Shown piece after piece: positions 30,567 through 41,660 of a DNA stretch of 64,000 bases. The stretch lies in NCBI GenBank assembly GCA_024516155.1, contig JAJJXM010000069.1:237939-301938 (forward strand), written 5' to 3'. Every line of letters begins with the position of its first letter. The stretch's first letter is position 1. Source of the DNA: Pyronema omphalodes (taxonomy: Eukaryota > Ascomycota > Pezizomycetes > Pezizales > Pyronemataceae). The notes under the pieces are model-generated. The model had not been told where the DNA came from. It did not search any database and saw only the letters and a program-made list of their open reading frames with translations. The position numbers and the translations under genes were made by a program.

Positions 30567-32269
30567 GGGCGTTCATCTCAGTGTCTCTGTCGGCTGGGTT
30601 GGGTGGGGCGGCGGCGGGGTTTGGTGACACTGTCCAGGCTTCTTTGAATATGCGGATGCGTACGGGGCACTGCTTGCTGAAGCCTGGGTGGTCGAGGTCG
30701 GGGAGGTTGGCGTCCGCGCAGTTTTTGCAATGGTATCTAGTGTGCTCACAACTCTTACCTTTGTGTTGGGGGCAGTCGTTGCAGGCGTGGTCGTCCGTGG
30801 GGTGGTTCTGGCCGCAGATGCCGCAGGTGGGGCCTTGCCGTCCAGGGCTGTTGGTGTAGTGGTGGCCAAAGAGCAAGCAGCGCCGACACTGGTCGGTCCG
30901 TCGGGCAGAGTGGTACTCGGTGACTCTTCGGGGCTCGAAGAGTACCATGACTCGTTTGCGCTTCAGGAGTGCGAGCTCTTCGGCGGTACGTACCGCAATA
31001 ACCACATTGGACGCTTCCTTGCCCACACGTTTCTCCGCGGTCGTCATATATCGGGGGGGGTTGCGCCAGGGTGACATGTCCGTTGCTGCGTTCGATCTCC
31101 TCTTGGAGGAGGCGCATTCCGTCGGGGGAGTCGGGGGATTGGCTCGTGGGGATTCCATGAACTGCGAGCTTATACCACAGCTCGTTCAGGCGGGGTGCGG
31201 CGATGGAGGTGTTGACCTGTTGCGTCGCTGTGTGTATGGTCCCTAGGTTCTTGGTCAGCTCGGATTCAGTGGTGCCGTCTGTCATGGTCACGATGAGGTT
31301 TCCTGATGAGGCTTGTCTGATCGTGGCGACAGCCATATGAGGCGGCGCCTGCGTCTGGGTGAGTGCAGCGTTGATCGCCCTTCCCAGTTGGGCTTTGGTA
31401 TTGACGTCGATTTCCGCAGGGTGTGGGATGGGTATCATGATGGACTGGGGGGGGGTGCGTTGACGTCGGGGGTGCGGTTTTGCGGGGGGGTTGCTTTTGG
31501 GGGCGTGGGCGGGGAGGGAGAGGTCAGCGACGGTTGTGCCGGAAGTCCACGGCTGGTGAGTGGTCGTGGGGGGGTTGTGGCGGCGAGTAGTGGTGGAGGT
31601 CGGTATGGCGATGTTGTGGTGGCGAAGGGCGTTTTCCAGGAGACGGCATCGTTCTTTCCAGTATTGGAGGTCGTCGGGCGGTGAGTTGGCGGTGGTCGTT
31701 TGTTCGGGGTGGGGTTGACGTTGGGGCTGTGTCGGAGGGGGCGGGCTGGGTTTTGTGATTTTGTCGAGTCTTTTGTTGATGGTGTCGATGGAATGGACAA
31801 TAGGTCGGAGCGCGTCGTTGGTGTTTTTCGAAATCATAGCGGCGATGGCTGAGAGGAGGTTGTTGTCGGGCTGAGGCTGGGGGTTGGGGTTGACGTCGGA
31901 AGCAGTTATTGCGTGTTGGCTGTCGTTGAGGTTTAGGTCAGAGTCGGATTCGGAGTCGGTGTCGGGGCAGCTGTCGGTGTCCATAGCGGTCGGCATTGTT
32001 TCGACGGGGGTCCCATCGAGGTTCACGTGGGTGTTTGTTTTCGGTCGGGTAACATTTTTGCGGAGGAGGTCGAGGTCACGTCTAGAGGCGGATTTTTTGG
32101 TGGGGGGTTTGGTGACTTTTCCGGAGGCGGTCGTTGATTTCTTAGAGGTCGCGATGGCGGAGGAGCCAGCGTGCGGGGCGTTGACTCGGGAAAGCTCGTC
32201 GGGGCTAAAAATATTCTCGGGTACCTGCATACGCGAGGGCGTGGCGGGGATGGGTGCGTTAGCGTCCAT
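30559..32269 (-). pseudogene. LINE F1 ORF1
   Basis: The ATG at 32269 gives MDANAPIPATPSRMQVPENI. A Pro/Thr-rich N-terminal half is followed by an ordered domain (LNELWYKLAVHGIPTSQSP) and knuckles starting CRRCLLFGHHYTNS and CGICGQNHPTDDHACNDC. A G-run near 31050-31058 shifts the frame, so the knuckles are read in the frame of 31158-30559. One knuckle Cys is changed (TNSPGR, against TNCTGP in F2). It ends at 30559 within the 8-nt overlap with ORF2. Confidence 0.85.
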
Positions 32270-32705
32270 CGCTTAACCGGTGGTACGGTAAGCGATGGCG
32301 AAGAGTCACGTGAGGAGGCTCTTGCTAAACGAGCACGAACATTTTTCGCGAGGAAAGGGGTCCGGAGGGGGGGAAATTAGGGGTATCACCACAACCAGTG
32401 CTGCTGGTGGGGGGGGGATTTGGGGGGGGGGGGGGGGGGATTTCGGTATGCCGAAACCGAAAATAAGGTCGGTTTGATGATTGGGGGGCGGGTGGTGGAG
32501 CGGCGTTGATGAAAGTGCCCGGAATCCGGCCCGGAGGTCCCAGAATCGCGTTTTTCCGCTGAATCTCAACGGTAAACGGTAGCTGGGTTCCGGAAATCGA
32601 GATTCGGGGTAATTCCGAGGTAAGAAATCGATTGCCGATTCGAAAATCGGGGAAATTGTTGTTGTTGTCGCAAATGCAGGGGGGGGTCAGCGGTTGCTGT
32701 GTGGT
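32270..32705 (-). other. 5' UTR of LINE F1, with 5' terminal box
   Basis: The 5' box lies at 32666-32705 (ACCACACAGCAACCGC, a C-run, TGCATTTGCGACAACAAC). Long G/C homopolymers occur near 32409-32438. It is nearly identical to F2 and A2. Thirteen extra bases (32706-32718) link it to F2. Confidence 0.8.
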
Positions 32706-32718
32706 TTGTCCGCAGTGC

Positions 32719-33895
32719 GAGCACGCCGAGGGTTGGTGTACCTAAACGCCTGCCACACATCGGGTCCTTCGGCTTGGGAAAGATATTCCTTCCACTTTGC
32801 ATCTTTCGCCGTTCGAATGGTCCTGTGGTATTCGTTTCGGTGTTGTTTGTAGTTTAGGTGGGACCTATCGTCACGTTTGCGTTTCCACTTACCTCTTGAT
32901 TTGGTCATCTTTTTCCTTGCCTCGGTGACTTCTGCGGTCCACCATCTTTTCGATTGCGGGGTCACTTGTAGTACGGGGGTGGACGTAGTTGCGGCATTAA
33001 GGATGGCATCACGTATTGACTCCGCCCACGCATCGAGGTTGTCTGTGGTAGGGTGGTTGCGATATTGTGTCCATGATGGTGTGAGGGCTAAGCACGAGGC
33101 ACGGAGGGTTTCGGCGAAGAGCTCCCAATCCGTCTTTTTCCAGTTCAGTCGGTTTGTTGGGGGGGTTGTTTCAGCGTCTGGGTGGGTTGTGTGCACTTCG
33201 AAACGTATGACGTCATGGTCAGATCCCGTAGCGTTGTCGTCGTCAATTGCCCAGTTGATTGTTTCCTCTGCCATGTGGGGCGATGCTAGGGTCAGGTCGA
33301 GGACGGAAGAACTGCGGCCTTGGTTGTAGTAGTAGGTGGGAATGTCAGGGACGGACACGAGGGTCCAGTCTCGTTGTTCGATGAGGTCAACTATTTCGGT
33401 GGCGCGGGTGGGGGAACGTGTGGAGGAGTTCCACAGGGCATGGTGAGCGTTGAGGTCACCTGTGATGATGCACCTGCGGGGGAGGGGGAGGGGGGTGAGG
33501 GCTCTCGGGATGGTATAAATATTGCTTTCGGGGTGTTTTTCGTTGTATATATTAAAAAGAAAGAAAGAAGGAATTAAGTCAGTGCCTACCTCAAGGACCT
33601 GGAGGTCAGGATCCGCGCATATATCGCTGCGTTGAGAAACCCTGAGGTATGGGTTTGTCCTGGTCACATAGGCGGCTGTTCTGTTGGTGGTTCTATCTCC
33701 ACGTGGTGGCAAGACCAGTGTGAAAGATGGGTGTGTGGTGGCGTATGTTATGTCGGTTATGTGAATTTCTTGTATTAGGATTATGTCGGCTGTGTTGTGT
33801 GCGCTATTCAGCAGCGCATCGAGTGCTGATCGTTGTCGGTTCACGTTGTGGGAGACGATCCGTATGGTTGCTGCCAGTCTGTTGTAGCTAGACAT
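32719..33895 (-). pseudogene. LINE F2 ORF2: intact endonuclease domain, RT absent
   Basis: The ATG at 33895 overlaps the ORF1 stop (33888) by 8 nt. About 390 codons are open. AP-endonuclease landmarks in order are SHNVNRQ, IQEIHITD, ITGDLNAHHALWNS, SVLDLTLASPHM and GSDHDVIRFE. They are followed by the linker domain QSKRWWTAEVTEARKKMTKS and WKEYLSQAEGPDVWQAFRYT. The ORF ends at TNPRRA, where the fusion to F1 begins. It shows the frame that is broken in F1. Confidence 0.87.
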
Positions 33896-35598
33896 GGGCG
33901 TTGATCTCAGTGTCTCTGTCGGCTGGGTTGGGTGGGGCGGCGGCGGGGTTTTGTGACGCTGTCCAGGCTTCTTTGAATATGCGGATGCGTACGGGGCACT
34001 GCTTGCTGAAGCCTGGGTGGTCGAGGTCGGGGAGGTTGGCGTCCGCGCAGTTTTTGCAATGGTATCTAGTGTGCTCACAACTCTTACCTTTGCTTTGGGG
34101 GCAGTCGTTGCAGGCGTGGTCGTCCGTGGGGTGGTTCTGGCCGCAGATGCCGCAGGTGGGGCCTTGCGGTCCAGTGCAGTTGGTGTAGTGGTGGCCAAAG
34201 AGCAGGCAGCGCCGACACTGGTCGGTCCGTCGGGCAGAGTGGTACTCGGTGACCCTTCGGGGCTCGAAGAGTACCATGACTCGTTTGCGCTTCAGGAGTG
34301 CGAGCTCTTCGGCGGTACGTACCGCAATAACCACACTGGACGCTGCCTTGCCCACACGTTTCTCCGCGGTCGTCATATATCGGGGGTGTTGCGCCAGGGT
34401 GACATGTCCGTTGCTGCGTTCGATCTCCTCTTGGAGGAGGCGCATTCCGTCGGGGGAGTCGGGGTATTGGCTTGTGGGGATTCCATGAACTGCGAGCTTA
34501 TACCACCGCTCGTTCAGGCGGGGTGCGGCGATGGAGGTGTTGACCTGTTGCGTCGCTGTGTGTATGGTCCCTAGGTTCTTGGTCAGCTCGGATTCAGTGG
34601 TGCCATCTGTCATGGTCACGATGAGGTTTCCTGATGAGGCTTGTCTAATCGTGGCGACAGCCATGTGAGGCGGCGCCTGCGTCTGGGTGAGTGCAGCGTT
34701 GATCGCCCTTCCCAGTTGGGCTTTGGTATTGACGTCGATTTCCGCAGGGTGTGGGATGGGTATCATGATGGACTGGGGGGGGGGTGCGTTGGCGTCGGGG
34801 GTGCGGTTTTGCGGGAGGGTTGCTTTTGGGGGCGTGGGCGGGGAAGGAGAGGTCAGCGACGGTTGTGCCGGAGGTCCACGGCTGGTGAGTGGTCGTGGGG
34901 GGGTTGTGGCGGCGAGTAGTGGTGGGGGTCGGTATGGCGATGTTGTGGTGGCGAAGGGCGTTTTCCAGGAGTCGGCATCGTTCTTTCCAGTATTGGAGTT
35001 CGTCGGGGGGTGAGTTGGCGGTGGTCGTTTGTTCGGGGTGGGGTTGACGTTGGGGCTGTGTCGGAGGGGGCGGGCTGGGTTTTGTGATTTTGTCGAGTCT
35101 TTTGTTGATGGTGTCGATGGAATGGACAATAGGTCGGAGCGCGTCGTTGGTGTTTTTCGAAATCATAGCGGCGATGGCTGAGAGGAGGTTGTTGTCGGGC
35201 TGAGGCTGGGGGTTGGGGTTGACGTCGGAAGCAGTTATTGCGTGCTGGCTGTCGTTGAGGTTTAGGTCAGAGTCGGATTCGGAGTCGGTGTCGGGGCAGC
35301 TGTCGGTGTCCATAGCGGTCGGCATTGTTTCGACGGGGGTCCCATCGAGGTTCACGTGGGTGTTTGTTTTCGGTCGGGTGACATTTTTGCGGAGGAGGTC
35401 GAGGTCACGTCTAGAGGCGGATTTTTTGGTGGGGGGTTTGGTGACTTTTCCGGAGACGGTCGTTGGTTTCTTAGAGGTCGCGATGGCGGAGGAGCCAGCG
35501 TGCGGGGCGTTGATTCGGGAAAGCTCGTCGGGGCTAAAAATATGCTCGGGTACCTGCATACGCGAGGGCGTGGCGGGGATGGGTGCGTTAGCGTCCAT
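33888..35598 (-). pseudogene. LINE F2 ORF1
   Basis: The ATG at 35598 gives MDANAPIPATPSRMQVPEHI. A G-run of 11 near 34774-34784 shifts the frame by one base. The C-terminal 413 codons (from 35129) read well: NERWYKLAVHGIPTSQYPDS, the knuckles CRRCLLFGHHYTNC and CGICGQNHPTDDHACNDC, then CEHTRYHCKNC and QCPVRIRI. With the run corrected it would be complete. The acidic part has DTDSESDSDLNLN. Confidence 0.85.
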
Positions 35599-36031
35599 CG
35601 CTTAACCGGTGGTACGGTAAGCGATGGCGAAGAGTCACGTGAGGAGGCTCTTGCTAAGCGAGCACGAAAATTTCTCGCGAGGAAAGGGGTCCGGAGGGGG
35701 GGAAAATTGGGGTATCACCACAACCAGTGCTGCTGGTGGGGGGGGGGATTTGGGGGGGGGGGGGGATTTCGGTATGCCGAAACCGAAAATAAGGTCGGTT
35801 TGATGATTGGGGGGCGGGTGGTGGAGCGGCGTTGATGAAAGTGCCCGGAATCCGGCCCGGAGGTCCCAGAATCGCGTTTTTCCGCTGAATCTCAACGGTA
35901 AACGGTAGCTGGGTTCCGAAAATCGAGATTCGGGGTAATTCCGAGGTAAGAAATGGATTGCCGATTCGAAAATCGGGGAAATTGTTGTTGTTGTCGCAAA
36001 TGCAGGGGGGGGTCAGCGGTTGCTGTGTGGT
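35599..36031 (-). other. 5' UTR of LINE F2, with 5' terminal box
   Basis: The box lies at 35990-36031, with homopolymer-rich leader. Its outer end abuts the 15-bp target duplication. A small palindromic GGTATGCCGAAACC-type motif lies near 35770. Confidence 0.8.
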
Positions 36032-36046
36032 CACCCAACACGCAGC

Positions 36047-36182
36047 GTACAGCACTAAATGCCCAGTAAAAGTAGGAATAGTGAGAGAGGCATGGCAGAA
36101 GACCCGCCCAGACACCACCTACGACAACATTCCCACCGAAACCAACCCCATCGCCGATACCACCATGACCGGCGATGAATAG
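36047..36182 (+). pseudogene. LINE D1 ORF1, C-terminal end
   Basis: It resumes after F2: AAYSTKCPVKVGIVREAWQK and on to TTMTGDE, stop 36180-36182. It matches the D2 ORF1 end closely. ORF2 begins at ATG 36175, overlapping by 8 nt (ATGAATAG). Confidence 0.85.
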
Positions 36183-36217
36183 ACAACATCCATCAGCGGC
36201 GACCCTCCGCATCGTGG
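36175..36217 (+). pseudogene. LINE D1 ORF2 start, cut by C2
   Basis: It encodes MNRQHPSAATLRIV, equivalent to MNRYDSSAATLRIV in D2. C2 begins directly after it. The next D1 sequence, at 45715, is the RT start, so about 1.34 kb of endonuclease coding sequence is missing. Confidence 0.8.
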
Positions 36218-36416
36218 ACACCACACGGCAACGGCAACCCCCCCCCCCTGCATTCTCAACAACGAGCACCGAAACCCCCGGTTTTCTCATCGGATTCGGA
36301 TTCGCAGCACTCTGTTACATTATTCTCTGAATTTTCAGGGAATTCTACGTCGTTTTTGTTGACTTTTGTTGCAAAATCAGAGTTTTCACGAGTTCTGGCT
36401 TACCCCACCTCACGAA

Positions 36417-36991
36417 ATGTCGCCAAAACAACGACAGAACAACGCCCAACGATCGAAACGGTCCGAAAACGCGTATAACGTTCTAGCCGACCCTCCTTAT
36501 GATGGATCCAATCCTACCTTTGATGGAAGAGATGGAAAAGTTGATGAAGTTGATGGAAACCTCGCTGGAAAGCCCTTCCAGAGCGTGGTCTTGGCAAGAT
36601 CACCAGTTCCTTCGGCTTCAACAAAGCAGCAACAGGCGACAACTGAACACAGCCGGTTCAGTAACTACCGTCGCTTGTGTGTATCTGCGATTAATGAGGC
36701 AGTCGCAGCTGATGACAACTATGTCACCCTGGATCAGCTGTTCCATGACAACTACGCCGAACTCACTGGAGCCAACTTCCTGGGGATACAACAGATCCAC
36801 CGGGATACACAGCGACGCTTCAATACCCTCGATGAATCCATGCGCAACAACAACGATGCGATACACGGCAAATTCGACGTCATGATGACGAAATTCAACG
36901 ATCTGCTCTTCGAAAACGCGACGCTGCGCACAGCATACGACTCTACACAGGCAGAAACCGCAGCTCTCAAGGCTGCTGTGGACGCCCTGAC
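36417..36991 (+). pseudogene. C2 ORF1-like gene, 5' half, interrupted by G3
   Basis: ATG 36417 (MSPKQRQNNAQRSKRS). It matches C1 and C3 through the coiled-coil region to AALKAAVDALT, where G3 inserted at CTGAC (36987-36991). The frame is intact up to the insertion. The second half resumes at 44503. Confidence 0.85.
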
Positions 36992-37948
36992 TGTTAGGCA
37001 CCACCGACGGTTAGGCAAGGAGGTAGGCAACACGATTGTTCTTACGGTAGTCCTGTTGAGAGTTCTACAGGAAGGGTTTCTAGGAGGGGAATTCTCTAAC
37101 GTGGGGAAAGGAGTGAAGTTGGGGACGGAGTTGGGGGTCTGGGGTTAGGGTTAGAGGTTACTCCTATTCGGTGATCTCGTTCACAGAAAGGACGGACGAA
37201 TCAAGGGAGAAGAAGGTGGATGTTGAAAGTAAATTGATTGCGTGGAGAATATCTACGTGTCCTATCTATGCCCCTTTATACCTTTTCGTCCCTCCTCTTC
37301 TCATCGACGCCCGAGGGTCAATTCTGTCGTACCTTCGACACTTCGGATTTCCCAGAATCCTCCCCGTCCTTCTCCACGCCTCAACCTGTAATTACAATGT
37401 TTACTAACTAATACTTCTAACTATTACGTGATGCCTTTCGCTTCCTTTTCCCCCTTTTTATTCTTTTATCTTTTCACCGCTCGAGTCCATTCGCGAGCTA
37501 AGCGAGCCTCGCTTGCCTCGACATTTTCATACCCGAAACCCCTTCTTCGCCTACACCTTTTTCGCCTATCTTTTTCCCTACTCCTTTTCCGATCCGTTTC
37601 ACCGAGCGTCTTCGTTCTTATCGTGAAGCCCCTGTTCGTTCGGGGTTCCATAATTCGAGCAGCGGAATTGTCATAGCTCGCTTCCTCACGGTATTCCGGT
37701 TAACTCCCCGCTCCCTGATTCCCTATCGCGTTCCTCGCTTCCATCCCTCATTCGCTTATTTCTTTTCTCGTTAATTCCTTCCTGAGGGGGTGTATCAACC
37801 CTAGCCTCGGAATCCCCAACAATGGTGATTTCCTAGTCTTTCCTCTCCGTGGTAAATAGGTACCCTACGGCCACGGTTATGCCCAGTGTCCAAAAGATAC
37901 CCACCGTAATGGAGGCTCCTAAGAGCATGTCAAAGTTGATTCTTGACA
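36992..37948 (-). repeat. G3 3' LTR (left on the + strand)
   Basis: 957 bp. On the minus strand its first 116 bases encode the C-terminus of ORF3. It contains TATAAA (37275-37280 region) and the self-primer complement at 37234-37243. Open frames on the + strand here (37171-37407, 37428-37676) are antisense and are not considered genes. Confidence 0.93.
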
Positions 37949-38537
37949 ATAGCCCCCTCTCCAGGGCCGAGGCTCCGACGAGGCTTCTCGGGGGTGGTGA
38001 TCCCATGAGGGTTTTGTGGGGTTTGTAGAGAGGTGGGTTCGATCGAGGATTCGGGTCAGATTGTCGTTGGGGGGAGCGTTGGGAGCGAGGTTCGTTCGGG
38101 GGGAACTCCGCGGTTTGGTCGGGGTTCGTGGGTGGACTTCGGGTCAGAGTAAAGGTGGTTCGGTGGGAGGCAAGGCATCTTTCGGCGTGGTTGGTCAGGT
38201 TGACCAGGAATCCACAGCGGTGGCAGATACGACGGCCTTGTTGCCAACGTCGGCAGGCTTTTCGAGGGTTGAGACGTTGTACTTGGATAATCTCGTCGAG
38301 TTCGGGTGAATGGGTTTCGCCGCAGTAGCAGTGATCGGTGGGGTATCCGTTTTCTCCGGAGGGTTTGAAAGGGTTTTTCTGTTGTTTTTCTTGTTGATGG
38401 TGGGTACAATGACGTTCGTGGCAGAACGTCCAGTGGATATTTTCGTGGGGTAAGTTTAGGAAGGGTAACGAGGGAGGGAGATCGTGGTTCCGGCCCAACG
38501 TCTCTGCCGGGGTATCTTCCCGGGAGTAGGAACTCAT
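37833..38537 (-). CDS. G3 ORF3: unknown protein with Cys/His motif and C-terminal membrane segment, runs into the LTR
   Basis: 234 residues and no family recognised. The ATG is 5 nt after the pol stop (TAG, five A, ATG), which suggests reinitiation. Visible features are Cys pairs at 39/44 and 70/72, the block CGETHSPELDEIIQVQRLNP (72-91), C95, CHRCGF (105-110) and H117/C121, possibly zinc-binding. A Pro/Arg/Ser-rich stretch (130-190) follows. A hydrophobic segment of about 24 residues (205-228) near the C-terminus ends in TTERKD and looks like a tail anchor. Codons 193-196 are the polypurine tract, and from residue 197 the code lies in the 3' LTR. The G2 remnant conserves the Cys/His block and membrane segment. 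The nef-like position is seen; any function is unknown. Confidence 0.8.
   Translation of the reverse strand: MSSYSREDTPAETLGRNHDLPPSLPFLNLPHENIHWTFCHERHCTHHQQEKQQKNPFKPSGENGYPTDHCYCGETHSPELDEIIQVQRLNPRKACRRWQQGRRICHRCGFLVNLTNHAERCLASHRTTFTLTRSPPTNPDQTAEFPPNEPRSQRSPQRQSDPNPRSNPPLYKPHKTLMGSPPPRSLVGASALERGLLSRINFDMLLGASITVGIFWTLGITVAVGYLFTTERKD
37949..37961 (-). other. G3 polypurine tract
   Basis: GGAGAGGGGGCTAT reads up to the 3' LTR on the minus strand. It is embedded in ORF3 (codons for E-R-G-L). Confidence 0.75.
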
Positions 38538-38542
38538 TTTTT

Positions 38543-41500
38543 CTAATTTTGGGGGGATGGTTTCCCGGGGTATTTCCGATGGAATTCCGCAACTACTTCG
38601 GGGGCGTTATCGAAATTGGTGGCGGGATACCAGGCTTTGTCTTCGTCGTGGAATCCCTTCCACTTTACCCGGTATTGGAGACGGTTTCGTGATCGTCGGG
38701 AGTCTATGATCTCTTCGACCTCCCACTCCTGTTGACCGTTGACGATGATAGCCGGTGGGGGAGGTTTGACGTGGCCGGGGATAGGTGGGTATTTCGTTGT
38801 CGCGGGTTCGAGTAGAGATACGTGAAAAACCGGGTGAAGTTTTACGCCGGGGGGAAGGGCTAACTTATAGGCTTTGGTTCCTATTTTTTCCAAGATCGAG
38901 TACGGGCCAAGGAGCTTATGATCCAGCTTACTTGACGGGCGAGTTGTTTTTATATATTTTCTTTTTAACCAGACCTTGTCTCCTACGGCTAGGACGGGGT
39001 CTGGCTTTCTTTTCTTGTTAGCTTGCTCCGCTTGTTCCGACTGCGCCCATTGGATATCTGCTTGTAGTTGTTGGTGCAAGTTTTTCAATGTGTCGATGTA
39101 CGTGATAGCCTCGGGGGTGGGCTCCCTTGCGGCACTAAGGTCTGGTTGGAATCGGGGGTGGTATCCATAGTTAGCGAAGAAGGGTGTTAGGCCCAATGTT
39201 TCTGATTTGGTATTGTTATAGCAGAATTCCGCTATGGGCAGGAGGGTCTTCCAGTTGTCCTGTTGGTAGTTGCAGCAGGCACGGAGGTATTGTTCGAGAG
39301 TAGCGTTTGTTCTCTCCGTTTGTCCATCAGTTTCTGGGTGGAAGGACGTACTGAGGCTTCGAGTGGTGCCCATAGTCTCCATAATCTGCTTCCAGAATTT
39401 CGATGTAAATAGTGACCCTCGATCTGACACAATGCTGCCTGGAAGACCGTGGGGGCGCACGACGTGTTGGACGAACCCCTCCGCTAGGTCTTGGGGGGTC
39501 ATGGTTTCTTTGCAGGCCACGAAGTGCGCCATCTTTGTTAACCGGTCAACAATTACCCACAATGCGTTGTCTCCTCCGACTTCTGGTAACCCAGTGATGA
39601 AGTCCATAGAAATGGAGTCCCAAGGTCTTATTGGTAACTGTAGGGGTTTCAGCAGTCCGAAAGGGGCGTGACGGATGGGTTTGATTCGCTTGCACGTGTC
39701 GCAATTGTCGACGTATCGTTGGATGTACTGACGTTGTTGCGGCCAATAGTATTTTCGAGTAATCAGCTCCAGCGTTCGAGCTCTTCCTGGGTGTCCTGCG
39801 GTTAACGCGTCGTGATGGTCGTGAAGGATTTTTAGTCGCAATTCGTCATCTTGGGGAATCCAGATGAGTCCTTCGTATGTCAGTAGCCCCTCTTCTTCCT
39901 TGCAAAGTCCTAGCGCTACTCTGGTGTCTTGTTTCTCCCCGTTTCGTAGTTTCGTTAGTATCCCCTCAATTTCCTGATCCTCCACCATTTTTTCTTTTAT
40001 TGTGGCTAGCAGTGCTTCGTCTTCACGTAATCGAGTTAAACTAGTTGCGTACGCTTCTAGGCTGGGCATAGGCGCTAAATTGGTAGGTTTAAACACGGAG
40101 GGGTCTAGCCGAGAATCGTTTGGGTTAGGCGAGGGTTTTGCTAGGCTTACTACACTAGCCGAGAAAGATTGTTCTGGCAGTAGTATGCGGTCTTTATTCT
40201 GTCGATGTTTTGCCTCCCCTTCCCAGGGCGAGTCTCCTGACTCGCGAGATAAGATGTCCGGTTTCCCCGCTAATTTTCCTGGCCGATAAACAATGGTGAA
40301 GTCGTAATTAGCGAGGACTTCGCCCCACCGTGCCTGACGCAGGTTGAGGTCTTTTTTCGTTTTCCAGTACTCCAGATTCTTATGATCGGTGAGGATTTTA
40401 ATCTGGTGCTGAGTGCTCTTACAGTACGTAGCCCATTTCTGGAGGCTTTCTACGATGGCTAGGAGTTCCTTGTCGTGAATGTCGTAGTTACGTTCGGCAT
40501 CCTTCAGTTTGCGTGAGAAGTATCCTAAAGGGTGTAGGATTCCGGCTTCATCGGGCTGAGAGCAGACTGCTCCAATGGCGTAATCCGAAGCGTCGGTTTC
40601 CAGTGTGAGTGGGCGAGTAGGTTCGAAATGTTTTAAGATTGGTTGAGAGATCATAGCCTGCTTTAAGCTGTCGAACGCTTGTTGGGCTGCGTCGTCCCAT
40701 ATGAATGGTGCATCTTTTCGTATAAGCCTTGTGAGGGGGGTAGTGATTTTACTGAAATCTCTTATGGACCGGCGATAAAAGTTCCCGAACCCCAGAAAAC
40801 TCTGGATTCCCTTTACGTTGCTAGGTTCCTGCCAATCTTTTACGGCTCTTATCTTCTCCGGGTCCATGGATATCCCATCTGGGGCAATGATATATCCGAG
40901 GTATTCTGTTTTGTTGGTATGGAATTCACATTTGCTCGCCTTCAGGTTAAGGCCCACTTGTCTGATTCTTTCCAAAATGAGGCGCACATGTTTTCGATGG
41001 GTTTCCATGTCATCCGAGTAGATTAGGATATCGTCGAGATATGCGATACAGAAGATGTCCAAATAGTCACTCAGCACTTCATTCATCCAGCGTTGGAACG
41101 AGGCCGGGGCATTGGTTAAGCCGAACGGCATGACGAGGTATTCAAACAACCCATATTTTGTCCTGAATGCAGTCTTCCACTCATCGCCTTTTGCTATTCG
41201 GAGGTTGTGGTAGGCGTCTCGTACGTCCAGTTTGGTATAGACTTTTGCTTTTGCCAACCTATCCAACGCTTCCCCGATTAGTGGTAACGGAGTTCTATCT
41301 TTTATGGTGATAGCGTTGAGTCCTCGATAATCCACGCACAGCCGGAGGCCTCCGTCTTTCTTTTTCACGAAGTGGATGGGGGCTCCTGCGGGAGATGTAG
41401 AGCTACGTATCCATCCTTTTCTTAAGCTGTCATCGATGTATTCTTTTAAGGCTTGTAGCCTATTTTCATCCAGCGCCCGTAAAGGTTCGAACGGAGGCAT

Positions 41501-41660
41501 CTTGTCGTCTATCAAGGGTATTCGATGATCCTGATGACGGTGGGGAGGTTGTGAGCTATTCCTCTTTTCCGTAAAGACCCTCAGATAGTCATGGTATTCC
41601 TTTGGGACAACATCCTCGGGTTTTGGCTTGTTGGGGACATTCTCGTTTATGACTTTTTGG
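38543..41660 (-). CDS. pol: G3 Pol: RT, RNase H, integrase, chromodomain
   Basis: Open from the protease-RT linker (about 41660) to TAG at 38543, more than 1,030 codons. It begins HRHQDHRIPLIDDKMPP. RT has [25 protein letters not shown] and the catalytic YLDD. RNase H has ETDASDYAIGAV and YDIHDKELLA. Integrase has a zinc finger ending CDTCKRIKP, then SMDFITGLP, SDRGSLF and QTERTN, with 35 residues between the last Asp and Glu. The chromodomain is at the end (WEVEEIIDSRRSRNRLQYRV, WKGF). All catalytic residues are present. It is one base out of frame with protease at an A-run near 41650. G2 reads through the equivalent linker in one frame, so this is probably a mutation. Confidence 0.93.

Larger units (their letters stand above)
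25811..32705 (-). mobile_element. LINE F1, full-length, 3' member of the F1/F2 tandem
   Basis: 6.9 kb from the 5' box (32666-32705) to the hairpin and AAAC tail at 25811. Its 3' end abuts the target duplication at 25796-25810. The matching duplication lies beyond F2 at 36032-36046 (one mismatch), so F1 and F2 behave as one inserted unit. Both ORFs are damaged by homopolymer frameshifts and at least one nonsense mutation. Confidence 0.88.
32706..36031 (-). mobile_element. LINE F2, 5' half only, fused upstream of F1
   Basis: It contains the 5' UTR, ORF1 and the endonuclease part of ORF2, ending within the endonuclease-RT linker at 32719. A 13-base filler then joins it to the 5' end of F1. No F2 3' end exists on either side. 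The right flank carries the target duplication CACCCAACACGCAGC (36032-36046), which pairs with the one at the F1 3' end. F1 and F2 are about 97-98 percent alike by eye. Confidence 0.85.

Noticed and set aside
37171..37676. Two + strand frames repeated in both G3 LTRs
   Set aside because: They are duplicated only because the LTR is duplicated and are antisense to the element. There is no domain or start context that stands out.
41647..41660. Possible programmed frameshift at CCCAAAAAG between protease and RT of G3
   Set aside because: G2 reads the equivalent linker into RT without a shift, and the context does not fit a full slippery heptamer. A one-base indel in an A-run is simpler.
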